58,582 bases of DNA from an uncultured Planctomycetaceae bacterium (GCA_903924405.1 CAIYBH010000022.1:1-58582); one strand, 5' to 3'. Numbered from the stretch's first letter, positions 1-8,569 are shown. The notes: a model not told the origin generated them from the letters alone. Numbers and translations are program-made.

Positions 1-182
1 AAGGGCAAACATGCAGACTCCTGCCCGGCACTCACCGTGCGAATGTCCGTGATCACGCCGTGTTCTTCCACAAGCCGCACATTACAACGAGGCGATTCGT
101 CCGGGTTCAACAACCAGCGCACGCTCAATTCGCGGCGCTCACCATGTTGCTCCAGCCACCCTCTCAGTCCATTCTGCCACAC
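1..182 (-). CDS. N-terminus of an amidohydrolase-like protein (partial, runs off left edge)
   Basis: A minus-strand frame stays open from a GTG at 182 to the window edge, giving about 60 residues that begin VWQNGLRGWLEQHG. The stretch VRWLLNPDES followed by VRLVEEHGVITDIRTV resembles the small beta-sandwich that opens amidohydrolases of the chlorohydrolase / aminofutalosine deaminase type, where a strand ends in a 'G-x-I-x-x-I/V' turn. A strong purine-rich ribosome binding site (AAGGGGGG) lies about 8 nt before the GTG. The metal-binding domain would be outside the window, so the family is an inference from the N-terminus alone. It could be another protein with a similar beta-sandwich. Confidence 0.4.
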   Translation of the reverse strand, partial: MWQNGLRGWLEQHGERRELSVRWLLNPDESPRCNVRLVEEHGVITDIRTVSAGQESACLP

Positions 183-339
183 GCGTCTTTCCCCCCTTCG
201 ACAGCAGCGGCCGGAACCTCGACAGCCCCGGTCACCTTCAGCAACATGGATTGCCCGGAAGACCGCGACCACAGTCCCCCACACAGCGTAACAATTCGCA
301 AGTCACAAATCCCCTGAGCCCCCAAACTTGCAAAGACTC

Positions 340-396
340 GGGATGGCAAAACGATGGTAGACCCCAAAATTGTCGCGTTTCGCTCCGCCGAAACGT
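340..396 (+). repeat. Truncated GGATGGCGAAACG MITE-like element (copy 1)
   Basis: This copy starts with GGATGGCAAAACGATGG and keeps the inner palindromic core GTCGCGTTTCGCTCCGCCGA (372-391) plus AACG, as in the full copies at 8413-8569, 14264-14421 and 42086-42243. The right-hand terminal inverted repeat is not recognisable, so the element looks decayed. Confidence 0.6.
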
Positions 397-520
397 GCGT
401 CCAGCGTTCTCCAGTATACCGGCGAGCTGAGGATGTCAGCCCTGCCGAAACGTCTGCGTTTCTAGTTGTTCACTTCAATGTTTTCGTCTCGGTGGGCTCA
501 AGCCGCAACACTTCACAACT

Positions 521-546
521 GGGAGGGCGAAGTTCCACCTGAGCCG
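521..546 (+). repeat. Single GGGAGGGCGAAGTTCC repeat unit
   Basis: This 26-bp unit matches the one repeated six times at 17489-17760. The following GC-rich tail (TTTGCGGCCTTGCCAGGG) also resembles the sequence that ends that array, so this is probably a one-unit version of the same composite element. Confidence 0.75.
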
Positions 547-873
547 CGGCAGGGATCCACCTGCGTTTGCGGCCTTGCCAGGGCACCGCCCTTGGACGGC
601 GAAGCAACAGAGAACCATCACGAAACCACCCAAAACACTTTCACCATCAATCCTGCCGCTAATCCTGCTGAACACTCTGCGTTTCGCCCTGAAAAAACTC
701 TGTGCCCTCTGTGTTTAAAAAGACCTCCTCGTGCACTTCCGTTGCGCCATCTCTGGCCTGGCCATCCTTCAGGTGATCGGCAGCAACTGAACAACTCTGC
801 AAAACCAGAATCCTGATTCTGAACTCCCGGACAACCGAACACCCAGTGATCTCTCTCTCACGAAATACGGAAG

Positions 874-907
874 CATCCCCGGTAAGTGTTTCCACTTACC
901 GGGGATG
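874..907. repeat. Perfect 15-bp hairpin
   Basis: CATCCCCGGTAAGTG and its exact reverse complement are separated by a 4-nt TTTC loop. No T-run follows on either strand, so it is not a canonical intrinsic terminator. It lies about 140 bp past the stop of the Cys/His-rich gene and could be a REP-like element or an RNA-stabilising 3' structure. Confidence 0.7.
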
Positions 908-1046
908 TCGCATCAGAGCCGGTGCTTCGGGCCCCGGGCCGTCGGTGCAACAACCGAAAATGCCCTCCGCCTGCAAAGCTCCCTCCCTGAGAACAGCTCT
1001 GTTCCGCCAGCATGTGATCTCCCTCCCACATTCACTCTGGCTGGGC

Positions 1047-1457
1047 TCACTTCACTTCGGTCACCGGTGGCGGTTCCGGAACGGTTGGTGGCTCAACGGT
1101 TGTCGCCGTCGCATCGCTCGATTCCACCACTGTCCCTGTCTCACAGCATGTCTGAGTCACAGTGACCGGATGACAGCAGTGGTGCGCATTGGTCGTCCCG
1201 CAGCCACAATGCTGATGATGGTGCTGGCGATGGCAGGTTGAACGGCATGACGTTGAGCAGCACGTTGTTTCGCGGGCTTCACAGCAATCATTCGTTCTGT
1301 AAGACACCACTCGATAAGACACCGGGCGATAGCCATTGCTGCAGCAACTGGTCCTCTGGCGACAGCACGATCGGCGATGCCCCGCCTCCGCCACGGCCGC
1401 AACCGCAGTGAATGACAGTACGACAGCAAGCACCGTACACACGCGTTTCGAAATCAT
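1047..1457 (-). CDS. Cys/His-rich secreted protein
   Basis: This 136-aa protein has a clear Sec signal peptide (MISKRVCTVLAVVLSFTAVAAVAEAG). The mature part holds 16 of the protein's 17 cysteines, six of them as CC pairs, plus a His cluster (CHRQHHHQHCGCG), and ends in a Pro/Thr/Glu-rich tail (VEPPTVPEPPPVTEVK). The start is supported by an AAAGGGAAAGGA stretch just upstream. I do not recognise a named family. The composition suggests disulfide-linked structure or metal binding outside the cytoplasm, possibly in the cell wall or envelope; that is inference. It is followed on the same strand by no gene, only the hairpin at 874-907. Confidence 0.8.
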   Translation of the reverse strand: MISKRVCTVLAVVLSFTAVAAVAEAGHRRSCCRQRTSCCSNGYRPVSYRVVSYRTNDCCEARETTCCSTSCRSTCHRQHHHQHCGCGTTNAHHCCHPVTVTQTCCETGTVVESSDATATTVEPPTVPEPPPVTEVK

Positions 1458-1588
1458 GATCTGGTCCTTTCCCTTTACTCAATGACTGACACTGACTGGC
1501 CAACATGACCAATCTGCTCTCGTTCAGATTCTGCAGCCGTCCACATCCACCATAACTCGGCACGGCAGGGCCATCGGCCCCCTTGCTT

Positions 1589-2170
1589 TCAAAGTCGGTC
1601 TTCCCGCTGGCAAACCACGAACTGGTCACGTGCCGGCGACGGTGAAACGGCCATTCTCGAATTGGTGCTCAACGCCTGATCCACCACGTTTTTCACACTC
1701 GCATGACTTTCAAATAACACACCATGCTGCGGCTTCGTGGTCTTTCTCCACAGCGTTTCCAGACACCGCGGACTCTCCATGGCCTCTCTGTCCGCCGACT
1801 GCACGGCCGACAGCAATTCAGACAAACGAAAAGGTCGCTGCACCCACGTGATCTCAGGAAACTCCGACTCCTGCAGCCGGAAATCCGGGTTCATTCGAGC
1901 CGTCAGAGCCACAACAGCCGTGCCGGACCCGACTCCGGACTGCAGCCACTCACGAACTCCACTCCCATCCGCCCAGGGCAACTCCCAGCTCACCACCAGC
2001 ACATCCGGACGAAAACCCTTCTGCAGCAATGTGGCACAATGATCCCCACTCCGGACCGTCTGCACCTCATATCCACAGCGTTCCAGAAACTGCCGAAACA
2101 GCTGCCGACACTCATCATGCTCCTCCGCAATCAGGACTGTCGCCGGCCCCGTTCTACTCGCCATCCACAT
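1589..2170 (-). CDS. Receiver-like (CheY fold) protein lacking the phospho-acceptor Asp
   Basis: The 193-aa product starts with a response-regulator receiver fold: VLIAEEHDECRQLF matches the first strand and acidic pair (as EE), VVALTARM carries the conserved Thr, and RPF replaces the usual KPF. At the phosphorylation site, where receivers have D-x-x-L-P, it reads SWELP, so Ser61 replaces the Asp and the conserved Lys is Arg. This predicts a pseudo-receiver that is not phosphorylated in the normal way. About 80 residues without a recognisable output domain follow. I chose the ATG at 2170 because GGGGGA precedes it by 7 nt; ATGs at 2191 and 2164 are alternatives, and a longer frame to 2377 has a non-native-looking, low-complexity start. 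Confidence 0.75.
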   Translation of the reverse strand: MWMASRTGPATVLIAEEHDECRQLFRQFLERCGYEVQTVRSGDHCATLLQKGFRPDVLVVSWELPWADGSGVREWLQSGVGSGTAVVALTARMNPDFRLQESEFPEITWVQRPFRLSELLSAVQSADREAMESPRCLETLWRKTTKPQHGVLFESHASVKNVVDQALSTNSRMAVSPSPARDQFVVCQREDRL

Positions 2171-2428
2171 GTCTTTTCCCCCATTGCTCATCACCCGACA
2201 CCAGTGATTACGCCCCCGAACCGTCCGACAGGCACTCCCCTGGCCACTCCTGCCCACAGCAACAGCCGCAGTCCACTTAAGACGTGCAGCAGCGCAGCCA
2301 CGCATCGGCAACACATTCCCCGCGACGCGCGCACGCCGTCGCATTCCCAACAGCAATCCACCGGGCACTCTTCGCACTTCTCAGCCCACCTCGGCAGAAC
2401 AACACCAGCGATCTGCCACCACAGCAGC

Positions 2429-2728
2429 CTAGTGCGCCGAAGGAGGCACCATCGCGATTGGCAGACTGCCAATCACCAGCTCATTCAGAATCGTGCTGAT
2501 CCCGGGAATCTTTCGAATCACATCCTGCGCCTTCTGACGCAGCCGAAAACTACTCACCGTCCCGCACAACACTGCCACCCCATGAAAGTAGTGACAACGT
2601 ATCGCACACGTCCGCAACTCCGGATCCAGACCAAAACTCAGCCGAATGCGATCTGCAATCGAAGAATCTCCCTGAACAAGAGTTCCCGTGATGGCCTCTT
2701 CCGGATAAGAATTCACCGGCATAATCAT
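2429..2728 (-). CDS. BON-domain protein
   Basis: This 99-aa protein fits a single BON domain: IADRIRLSFGLDPELRTCAIRCHYFHGVAVLCGTV is the alpha-beta opening with the conserved Gly, and KAQDVIRKIPGISTILNELVI is the closing helix-strand ending in 'V-x-N-x-L-x-V'-like residues. BON domains are thought to bind phospholipid or cell-surface components and occur in OsmY, secretins and mechanosensitive channels. No signal peptide is visible, so location is uncertain. The ATG at 2728 has AGGG 7 nt upstream; frames from 2758 or 2722 are alternatives. It lies 258 bp upstream of the receiver-like gene on the same strand, perhaps in one unit. Confidence 0.8.
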   Translation of the reverse strand: MIMPVNSYPEEAITGTLVQGDSSIADRIRLSFGLDPELRTCAIRCHYFHGVAVLCGTVSSFRLRQKAQDVIRKIPGISTILNELVIGSLPIAMVPPSAH

Positions 2729-3125
2729 GTGATCACCCTGGCTCCTGAAAGTCCGCAACTTTCAGCCTGATCATGAAACCCTGCGTCTCGGAAATCGGAG
2801 GTCCGGCGGCTCACTGCTCAGCCCCTCCACCAACGTCCGCCTATTAACGCAGAACGCAGCCCCGGTGTGTATGGCGAGCCTTCTGATTCAGGGCTGGTGA
2901 CGTCCGCCACAACAATTGCCCCACGGACCTTTCACCTTCCATGAAAGCCCACAGGGCATCAGTCCCGCGAATATCGACCGCTGCCCAATCCCCGCCGATC
3001 TTTCCGCAGGTCCGATTCCGGCAAAGCGGGGTTTCTCCCGTCTCAAAAACCAACACTGCGCGCAAAAGGGGACATTCTACTTTTTCCGTTTTCTGCCGAA
3101 AAAGAGACCTGACCCCTTTTTTCTT
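2729..3125. other. Intergenic region
   Basis: No gene is apparent between the threonine synthase stop and the BON gene start. The only structure seen is the REP-like inverted repeat at 3064-3122. Confidence 0.55.
3064..3122. repeat. REP-like imperfect inverted repeat (AAAAGGGGACATTC type)
   Basis: AAAAGGGGACATTCTAC with a following T-run pairs imperfectly with GAGACCTGACCCCTTTT, forming a long A/T-G/C hairpin at the 3' end of the threonine synthase gene. The GGGGTCAGG arm is shared with the inverted repeat at 40477-40595. Such AAAAGGGG-ended palindromes are typical of repeats thought to be moved by IS200/REP-type (RAYT) transposases. It could also terminate transcription of the gene. Confidence 0.6.
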
Positions 3126-4514
3126 TCAGTTCAGGCCCAGCGCTGAAACGATGGCTGCTTCGCTGTTGTCCACCACAATCGGTGGGTTGGCAAAAGGCGT
3201 CTGAGTGACGCCGGCAGGGGTCAGCTTCTTTCCCATCAGCACGGCATCACCCGAATGGTAGGCCATGGTCAGGTCCGGATCCTTCAACTGGTGTCCGGTC
3301 AGGATACACACCACGCGATCACTGGCACTGATCACGCCTTCTTCCCGCAACCGCAACACTCCAGCCACCGTCGCGCCACTGGCAGGTTCACACCCAAAAC
3401 CCGTGGCCGCAATTCGCGCGCGACAATCGATAATCTCCTGATCGGTCACACGCCGGACAATTCCGTCACACGCCTGCAGCGCACGCAGAGCCTTCACGAG
3501 ATTCACAGGTCGATTGATCTCAATCGCACTGGCCAGCGTGGACGCCCGCTCGTTCTGCTGATCCATCCGGTGGAATCGAGCGGTCATCACGTCGTGATCC
3601 GGTCGACCCTCGTTCCAGCGCAGCCCCTGTTCGTTCCAGAAGTCGTCCAGCGTGGCGGCTCCCTGCGCATTGATAATCGCCAGCCGCGGAATCCGATCAA
3701 TCAGACCCAGCATCTTCAGTTCCAGAAAGGCCTTCCCGAAGGCACTGCTGTTTCCCAGATTTCCACCCGGAACAACAATCCAGTCCGGAACCTGCCAACC
3801 CAGACCTTCCAGCACCCGGTACATGATCGTTTTCTGTCCTTCCAGCCGGAAGGGGTTGACGCTGTTGCACAGATAAATCGGATGCTTCTCACACAGCTGG
3901 CGAACCCGGGCCAGCGCGTCATCAAAGTCTCCCCGAATCTGAATCGTCTTCGCTCCATAGTCCAGTGCCTGCGACAGTTTTCCAAAGGCGATCTTGCCAC
4001 TGCCGATGAACACGATGCAGCGGAACAGGCCCGTGACACCCGCATAGATCGCCAGCGACGCACTGGTGTTGCCAGTCGACGCGCAAGCGGTCATGGTCGC
4101 CCCAACCATCCGGGCATGCGTTGATGCGGCGGTCATCCCGTTGTCTTTGAAGCTTCCCGACGGATTCTGCCCCTCGTACTGCAGAAACAAGGTGCCAGGC
4201 TGCATGCGACACTGACGGGCCAGCAGGTCGTTCCTCTGCAGAATTGTCTGCCCTTCACCAATGGTCACGATCTGTTCGTCAGTGGCGAATCGCAGCAGTT
4301 CACGGAAACGCCAGACCCCGCTGTAATCCACTGGATTCAGGCGATTTGACCAGCGTTTCTCGAAATCGGCAAGCCGCGCAGGAACCGGGATCGCGTTCCA
4401 GTCGTAGTTCACGTCCAGCAGGCTGCCACAGGTCGGACAGGAGGTCAGAATCTGACCCACGTCAAACGTGGAACGACAATCCGGGTGCAAACACTGCTGA
4501 AACGCAAATGACAT
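3126..4514 (-). CDS. thrC: Threonine synthase
   Basis: The 462-aa product matches PLP-dependent threonine synthase, which converts O-phospho-L-homoserine to L-threonine. The PLP-binding lysine is K123 in [10 protein letters not shown], followed by the [10 protein letters not shown] phosphate-binding loop, and [15 protein letters not shown] is typical of the C-terminal half. A short N-terminal zinc-ribbon-like segment (CLHPDC...CPTCG, residues 8-29) precedes the fold, as in many bacterial ThrC proteins. Length is normal. It is the downstream gene of a same-strand pair with the citrate-synthase-like gene (163-bp gap). The partner pathway enzyme, homoserine dehydrogenase, is at 36.7 kb. Confidence 0.95.
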   Translation of the reverse strand: MSFAFQQCLHPDCRSTFDVGQILTSCPTCGSLLDVNYDWNAIPVPARLADFEKRWSNRLNPVDYSGVWRFRELLRFATDEQIVTIGEGQTILQRNDLLARQCRMQPGTLFLQYEGQNPSGSFKDNGMTAASTHARMVGATMTACASTGNTSASLAIYAGVTGLFRCIVFIGSGKIAFGKLSQALDYGAKTIQIRGDFDDALARVRQLCEKHPIYLCNSVNPFRLEGQKTIMYRVLEGLGWQVPDWIVVPGGNLGNSSAFGKAFLELKMLGLIDRIPRLAIINAQGAATLDDFWNEQGLRWNEGRPDHDVMTARFHRMDQQNERASTLASAIEINRPVNLVKALRALQACDGIVRRVTDQEIIDCRARIAATGFGCEPASGATVAGVLRLREEGVISASDRVVCILTGHQLKDPDLTMAYHSGDAVLMGKKLTPAGVTQTPFANPPIVVDNSEAAIVSALGLN

Positions 4515-4677
4515 GGCTGTTTAGTATCAAGGCAGAGACAGTCCGGGGAAACTCAAGGCTGCAGACAATGAGTCTGGTGGGAATGTCGACAGGAATGTTA
4601 CGAGGAAAATGTTTCGCGACCAGCGGCCATCCAGTGGCAGAATTTCAAGCCCTGGCAGCAGGAGGCTGATTACGAAA

Positions 4678-6006
4678 TCAGACGTCAGCTCCGTAGCGTA
4701 GGACAGGAAGCAGGGAGACGCCAGATTTTTGCTGCTCAATTCCCTGAGCTGCCCAGCCAATCAGGCGTGAGAGTCCGATGACAAGGGCCTGCCGATCCGC
4801 AGGAATCCCCAGCACCGTCATCAGCCGCGCGGACATCCAGTCCATCGTCGGCAGCAGATTCTCACCCGCAAGGATCTTTTCCATACGTTCCGCCCCCGCA
4901 ACCAGCCGCGATTGCTCCGCACTGCGACACAACGCCCGGCTGGCTTCTGCCAACAGACGAGCCCTCACATCCGGAACACTGGAGGCAAACCCGAAGGGCA
5001 TCGACTGACCCGCTCGGCGCCGCCACCAGGCGTCAGCCTGAGCCGGCGTTTCAAAACTCTGCAACAACTCCGCCGCCCAGCAAAACGGATCATTCTGCAG
5101 CTGCGACACAAATACCAGCGACGCCGTTTGCAGAGCTGTGATCAGATTGCCCGTCGTACCGGCACTCAGCCTTGCCGAAAAACAGGCTGGCCGCATCTCC
5201 GTCAGACACTGGCAGATCATCAGCTGATTCATCACCGCGTCTTCAAGCGGCTCCGGGCGTTTTCCACCAGGACGCAGCATCTGCAGCAGTCGCCCCGCCC
5301 AGGTCAGATCCGAATCCTCAGAATCCTCATGCAGCTCCGAATCCGTCTGCGAGGTCCCGCCGCCGTGCTGTCCATTCAAGCCCCAGTCCAGAACAACCGG
5401 TAGTTGTCCCATGACCCGCCAGAGCCGCGCCTGCGATGCCTCGGGACACATGTCCAGCGGCGTTGGATCAAAAAACGAAAGCAGCGACAGACTGACCGGA
5501 AACAAATCGATCGGCCGCACACCCACCGGCAGAATCGAAAACATCTCCGCAGCCGATTTCGGCAGTACCGCGGCTTCAGAAATCAGCGAACTCCAGTCCG
5601 CCAGAGCCTCTTCATCCGGCAATCGCCCCGTCAGCAACAACCACGCCACACCTTCGAATGGCTGTGACTGCACCAGAGCCTCCACGAGCTCGCCGCAGTA
5701 GGACACCCCATCCGGTGGGAATGTCAGCAGTTCTGTCTGACCACAACAGACACCCGTCAATCCAGTCGACTGCTGTCGTGCACTTGTTTGAATATCACGC
5801 ACCAGCCTGCGCAGACCTTCGACAAGATGCGGTGCCGGGGCCTGTGATGCCGGGGCCTGTGACGCCGGGGCCTGTGACGCCGGGGCCTGCGGTGCCGGGG
5901 CCTGTGATGCCGGGGCCTGTGATGCCGATGGCTGTGATGCAGGTGACTTTGACGCCGGTGACTGCGGTGCTGACTGACCTTCGCGATCCATAAAGGTGGA
6001 CTCCAT
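4678..6006 (-). CDS. Citrate-synthase-like protein, probably catalytically dead
   Basis: After a roughly 60-residue N-terminus of Ala-Pro-Ser-Gln repeats (PASQA units), the 442-aa protein follows the citrate synthase layout: GVSYCGELVEALVQ, then a lid region (LPDEEALADWSSLI...ILPVGVRPIDLF), then a C-terminal helix bundle ending VIGLSRLIGWAAQGIEQ. At the active-site positions, the 'DHELNAS' His region reads LTEMRPACFSARL and the 'GFGHRVYK' His region reads PFGFASSVPDVRARL, so both catalytic histidines appear lost, while the Asp of 'PNVDF' survives as PTMDW. The usual HGPLHGGAN glycine loop is also absent. It may be a regulatory or structural paralogue. ATGs at residues 1 and 6 are both plausible starts. 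Confidence 0.75.
   Translation of the reverse strand: MESTFMDREGQSAPQSPASKSPASQPSASQAPASQAPAPQAPASQAPASQAPASQAPAPHLVEGLRRLVRDIQTSARQQSTGLTGVCCGQTELLTFPPDGVSYCGELVEALVQSQPFEGVAWLLLTGRLPDEEALADWSSLISEAAVLPKSAAEMFSILPVGVRPIDLFPVSLSLLSFFDPTPLDMCPEASQARLWRVMGQLPVVLDWGLNGQHGGGTSQTDSELHEDSEDSDLTWAGRLLQMLRPGGKRPEPLEDAVMNQLMICQCLTEMRPACFSARLSAGTTGNLITALQTASLVFVSQLQNDPFCWAAELLQSFETPAQADAWWRRRAGQSMPFGFASSVPDVRARLLAEASRALCRSAEQSRLVAGAERMEKILAGENLLPTMDWMSARLMTVLGIPADRQALVIGLSRLIGWAAQGIEQQKSGVSLLPVLRYGADV
5825..5950 (-). repeat. 15-bp coding tandem repeat (PASQA / PAPQA)
   Basis: GCCGGGGCCTGTGAT-like 15-bp units are repeated about eight times on the plus strand. On the coding strand they give the Pro-Ala-Ser-Gln-Ala tail of the citrate-synthase-like protein. 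Copy number is likely to vary between strains. Confidence 0.85.
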
Positions 6007-6337
6007 TCTCCCTGAACGATCGGACCCGGGAGGTCTGTTACGCCGCGGCCGCTGGATTCATTCTCGGCAGGCCGTCAGCTCAGATGCTCCCCCCGTCAAC
6101 TCCCGGAAGTCTATCGGCTCGCCACCCGTTTCGCCACTCAGCAGGCACTGAACCACCGCCGACGCCGAACCCCCACGCCATCCTGCCTCACCTGCCAGGA
6201 GGCCGGATTCACGTCCCGCCTGTCTCAGCACGCCCCGGTCCGGTGGCGAGCGGCACACCACCGCGGTTTTCTTCACCCCACTCGCCTGATATGCTGCGCT
6301 ACATCCCGCCCGAACCTGACTGAATTTGAGGAATTTC
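6007..6337. other. Divergent intergenic region
   Basis: This 330-bp stretch separates the divergently transcribed citrate-synthase-like and beta-propeller genes, so both promoters should lie here. I see no repeat and no gene. A long minus-strand frame across it (to 6615) overlaps the propeller gene and has no recognisable features. Confidence 0.45.
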
Positions 6338-7321
6338 ATGATGCGTCCCCCCCTGTCCCGACAGAACTCTCCGGTCCGATTGGTCATTGCACTACTTGCC
6401 ATACTGTGTGCAGGCACCGTCACTGCGACAGAACCACGACAGACTCGCAGCTTTATCGCAGCAGATTCCTCAAAACAACGCGTGGCCATTATCGGGGAAG
6501 ACGGGGCCACCGTCTGGGAACACCGCATCGGTCCGCTGCACGATCTACAGGTCCTTCCCGGAGGCAATCTGCTGCTGCAGGTCAACTGGACGGAAATCAT
6601 CGAAATCCAGCCCAAAACCGGCGAAATCCTCTGGCGTTACAACGCAACTGACCGCCCCGAAAACAAGGGCGTCCGGATCGAAATTCACGCGTTCCAGCGG
6701 CTCAGCGATGGCAACACCATGATCGCCGAATCCGGTGCCGCCCGCCTGATCGAAGTGTCACCCGATCTGCAACTTCGTCATCAGATGAAGCTCAATGTGG
6801 TCAAGCCGGATGCTCATCACGACACACGACTCGTCCGCAAACTCGACAACGGAAACTACCTCGTCTGCCACGAAACCGAGGGCCTCGTGCGCGAATATCG
6901 CCCGGATGGCTCAACCGCCTGGGAATATCAGGTGCCCCTCTTCGGAAAAGCACCACGCCCAGGCCATGGTGTCGACGCCTTTGGCAATCAGGTCTTCTCC
7001 GCCTATCGACTCCCCAGCGGAAACACACTCATCGGCGCAGGCAACGGACACGCCGTCCTGGAAGTCACCCCGGACGGTAAGCTTGTCTGGAGTCTCCACC
7101 AGAACGATCTCAAAGGCATCCAATTGGCATGGGTCACGTCACTGCAGGTGCTTCCCAGCGGAAATATTCTGATCAACAATTGCCATGCCGGCCCCGAAAA
7201 TCCACAGCTGATTGAAGTCAATCGCGACAAGCAGGTGGTCTGGTCATTCCGGGACTTCGAACGCTTCGGAGACTCAACCACCAATTCTTCAATCCTCAGC
7301 GTCAATGGCCAACCCCTGTAA
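6338..7321 (+). CDS. Secreted PQQ/WD-like beta-propeller protein
   Basis: The 327-aa product has a Sec signal peptide (LVIALLAILCAGTVTATEP) followed by a string of roughly 40-residue blades with repeated 'LPGGNLLL...I-x-P-x-TGEILWRY' and 'LPSGNTLIGAGNG...EVTPDGKLVWSL' motifs, typical of PQQ-like or arylsulfotransferase-like propellers. No catalytic residues or fused enzyme domain are visible, so it probably binds a partner or ligand outside the cytoplasm. The ATG at 6338 is preceded by TGAGG with 7-nt spacing; a TTG at 6326 lies inside that site and is unlikely. It is a single-gene unit as far as can be seen. Confidence 0.8.
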   Translation: MMRPPLSRQNSPVRLVIALLAILCAGTVTATEPRQTRSFIAADSSKQRVAIIGEDGATVWEHRIGPLHDLQVLPGGNLLLQVNWTEIIEIQPKTGEILWRYNATDRPENKGVRIEIHAFQRLSDGNTMIAESGAARLIEVSPDLQLRHQMKLNVVKPDAHHDTRLVRKLDNGNYLVCHETEGLVREYRPDGSTAWEYQVPLFGKAPRPGHGVDAFGNQVFSAYRLPSGNTLIGAGNGHAVLEVTPDGKLVWSLHQNDLKGIQLAWVTSLQVLPSGNILINNCHAGPENPQLIEVNRDKQVVWSFRDFERFGDSTTNSSILSVNGQPL

Positions 7322-7499
7322 CCACGGCCGACAGCACAGACACTGCCCCCGGTGCGTCCCCGTGACCATCGGAAACACCACCGATTCCCCGGGCCCCGAA
7401 ACGGTTCTTGCGTCGGTGCGCCGCAGTGTATAGTCTCTCAGGGTGTTCCATTCCTCAGTCCGCGATTTGTTCCATGCATTCTTACGAAGGCAGGTTGTT

Positions 7500-8393
7500 A
7501 TGAACACAGCAGCATGGCGTTCACTCCTCGTCGTCCCGATATTTCTGGTCTCCTCAGTCCTCGCGGCAAACGACGAAAAAAAAGAGCCTGACGCACCCGC
7601 ATCTCCCGCGGTCGAACAGGAACCGATCAAAGCCGATTCTGCTCCTGACAAGGAACGCATTCGCGAACAGGAACAAGCTGCTGAGAAAGAACGAGCGGCT
7701 GACAAAGAACGGGCGGTTGAAAAAGAGCGGGCCCTTGACAAGGAACGAGCTGCCGACAAGGAACGGGCCGTTGATAAAAAGCGGGCTGCTGAAAAGGAAC
7801 GCGCCGAGAAGGAAGCTCGTGTCAGCGAAGATGAAAAATCTCGAGCCAAACGTCGTGAGATGGAACTCCGGAATCACAATCGGGATCGAGCGATCGCCGA
7901 GCAGAAAGAGCGTTTGCAGGCCTTGCTGGAGAAGACCCGTGTGGCCGCACGTGAGGGATGGGGTGAAGACCAGCGACACCGTCTGACCGAGGAGATCCGG
8001 GAGGTCGAACAGCAACTGAAGCGATTGATTTCGGAAGAAGGGCCCCGTGTCGGGCATGACCTGCCTCCGGAATTTCGGGGACAGGCGGAAAAGATCGAAC
8101 TGGCCTCGCGGCGGATGCGTCATGTTCGCACTGCCGCGGAAAACCTGATGGCGGCCGAGATGCCGGACCTGGCTCATGACCTGCTGCGCAAGGCAGACGG
8201 CATGGAGCAGGACATCGCGGCCGCGAAGCAGGACCTCATGCAGAGAATGCACCAACAGGGCGGCGAACGTCCACACGGCAACCCGGAAGAAGTGCGGGCA
8301 CTGCGTCAGGAAAATCAGACCCTGCAGCGTGAACTGCAGGAAGTGCGGCAGCTGGTGGAAAAGCTCCGCAGCGAACGCCAGCCAAAGGAATAA
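7500..8393 (+). CDS. Secreted coiled-coil protein (KERA/DKER repeats)
   Basis: The 297-aa product has a signal peptide (SLLVVPIFLVSSVLAAN), then a highly charged stretch of near-identical 'DKERAADKERAVEKERA' units (about residues 45-110), and a longer predicted coiled coil to the C-terminus (LRQENQTLQRELQEVRQLVEKL). The charged repeats should form a stable single helix or coiled coil. No enzymatic motif is seen. An envelope spacer or scaffold role is inference. GGCAGG precedes the ATG at 7500. The gene ends shortly before a MITE-like element, and the intrinsic terminator at 8599-8631 follows. Confidence 0.75.
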   Translation: MNTAAWRSLLVVPIFLVSSVLAANDEKKEPDAPASPAVEQEPIKADSAPDKERIREQEQAAEKERAADKERAVEKERALDKERAADKERAVDKKRAAEKERAEKEARVSEDEKSRAKRREMELRNHNRDRAIAEQKERLQALLEKTRVAAREGWGEDQRHRLTEEIREVEQQLKRLISEEGPRVGHDLPPEFRGQAEKIELASRRMRHVRTAAENLMAAEMPDLAHDLLRKADGMEQDIAAAKQDLMQRMHQQGGERPHGNPEEVRALRQENQTLQRELQEVRQLVEKLRSERQPKE

Positions 8394-8412
8394 GCGACCT
8401 TGGCTCTGCCTC

Positions 8413-8569
8413 GGATGGCGAAACGGTGTTAAGCCCGCAGAGAGTCGCGTTTCGCTCCGTCGAAACGAATGTCCAGTGTTTTCACTGCCTAACTCGACTC
8501 TCAAATCCTTTTGCTCCATCAAGCTGAAAACACACCGGAACTCCCGGTTTGCCACCGTTTCGCCATCCC
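8413..8569 (+). repeat. GGATGGCGAAACG MITE-like element (copy 2, complete)
   Basis: GGATGGCGAAACGGTG at the left end and CACCGTTTCGCCATCC at the right end form 16-bp terminal inverted repeats around a 157-bp element. It contains the inner palindromic core GTCGCGTTTCGCTCCGTCGA plus AACG and the conserved motif CAAGCTGAAAACACACCGGA. No coding capacity is visible. It lies in the 3' flank of the coiled-coil gene. Confidence 0.85.

Larger units (their letters stand above)
183..1046. other. Intergenic region with repeats
   Basis: I see no convincing gene in this 0.86-kb stretch. It contains a truncated copy of the GGATGGCGAAACG element (about 340-396), one copy of the GGGAGGGCGAAGTTCC repeat (521-546) followed by a GC-rich tail like that at 17.76 kb, a stretch around 690-720 (CTCTGTGCCCTCTGTGTTTAA) that looks like dispersed-repeat debris, and a perfect hairpin at 874-907. 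Confidence 0.6.

Noticed and set aside
1724..2770. 348-aa plus-strand ORF opposite the receiver-like and BON genes
   Set aside because: Its composition (His, Pro, Ser, Thr, Gln rich) is typical of antisense frames and it covers two genes with recognised domains on the other strand.
6058..6615. 185-aa minus-strand ORF overlapping the beta-propeller gene
   Set aside because: It overlaps the well-supported propeller gene, has no motif and is rich in Arg, Gly and Ser as is usual for shadow frames in GC-rich DNA.
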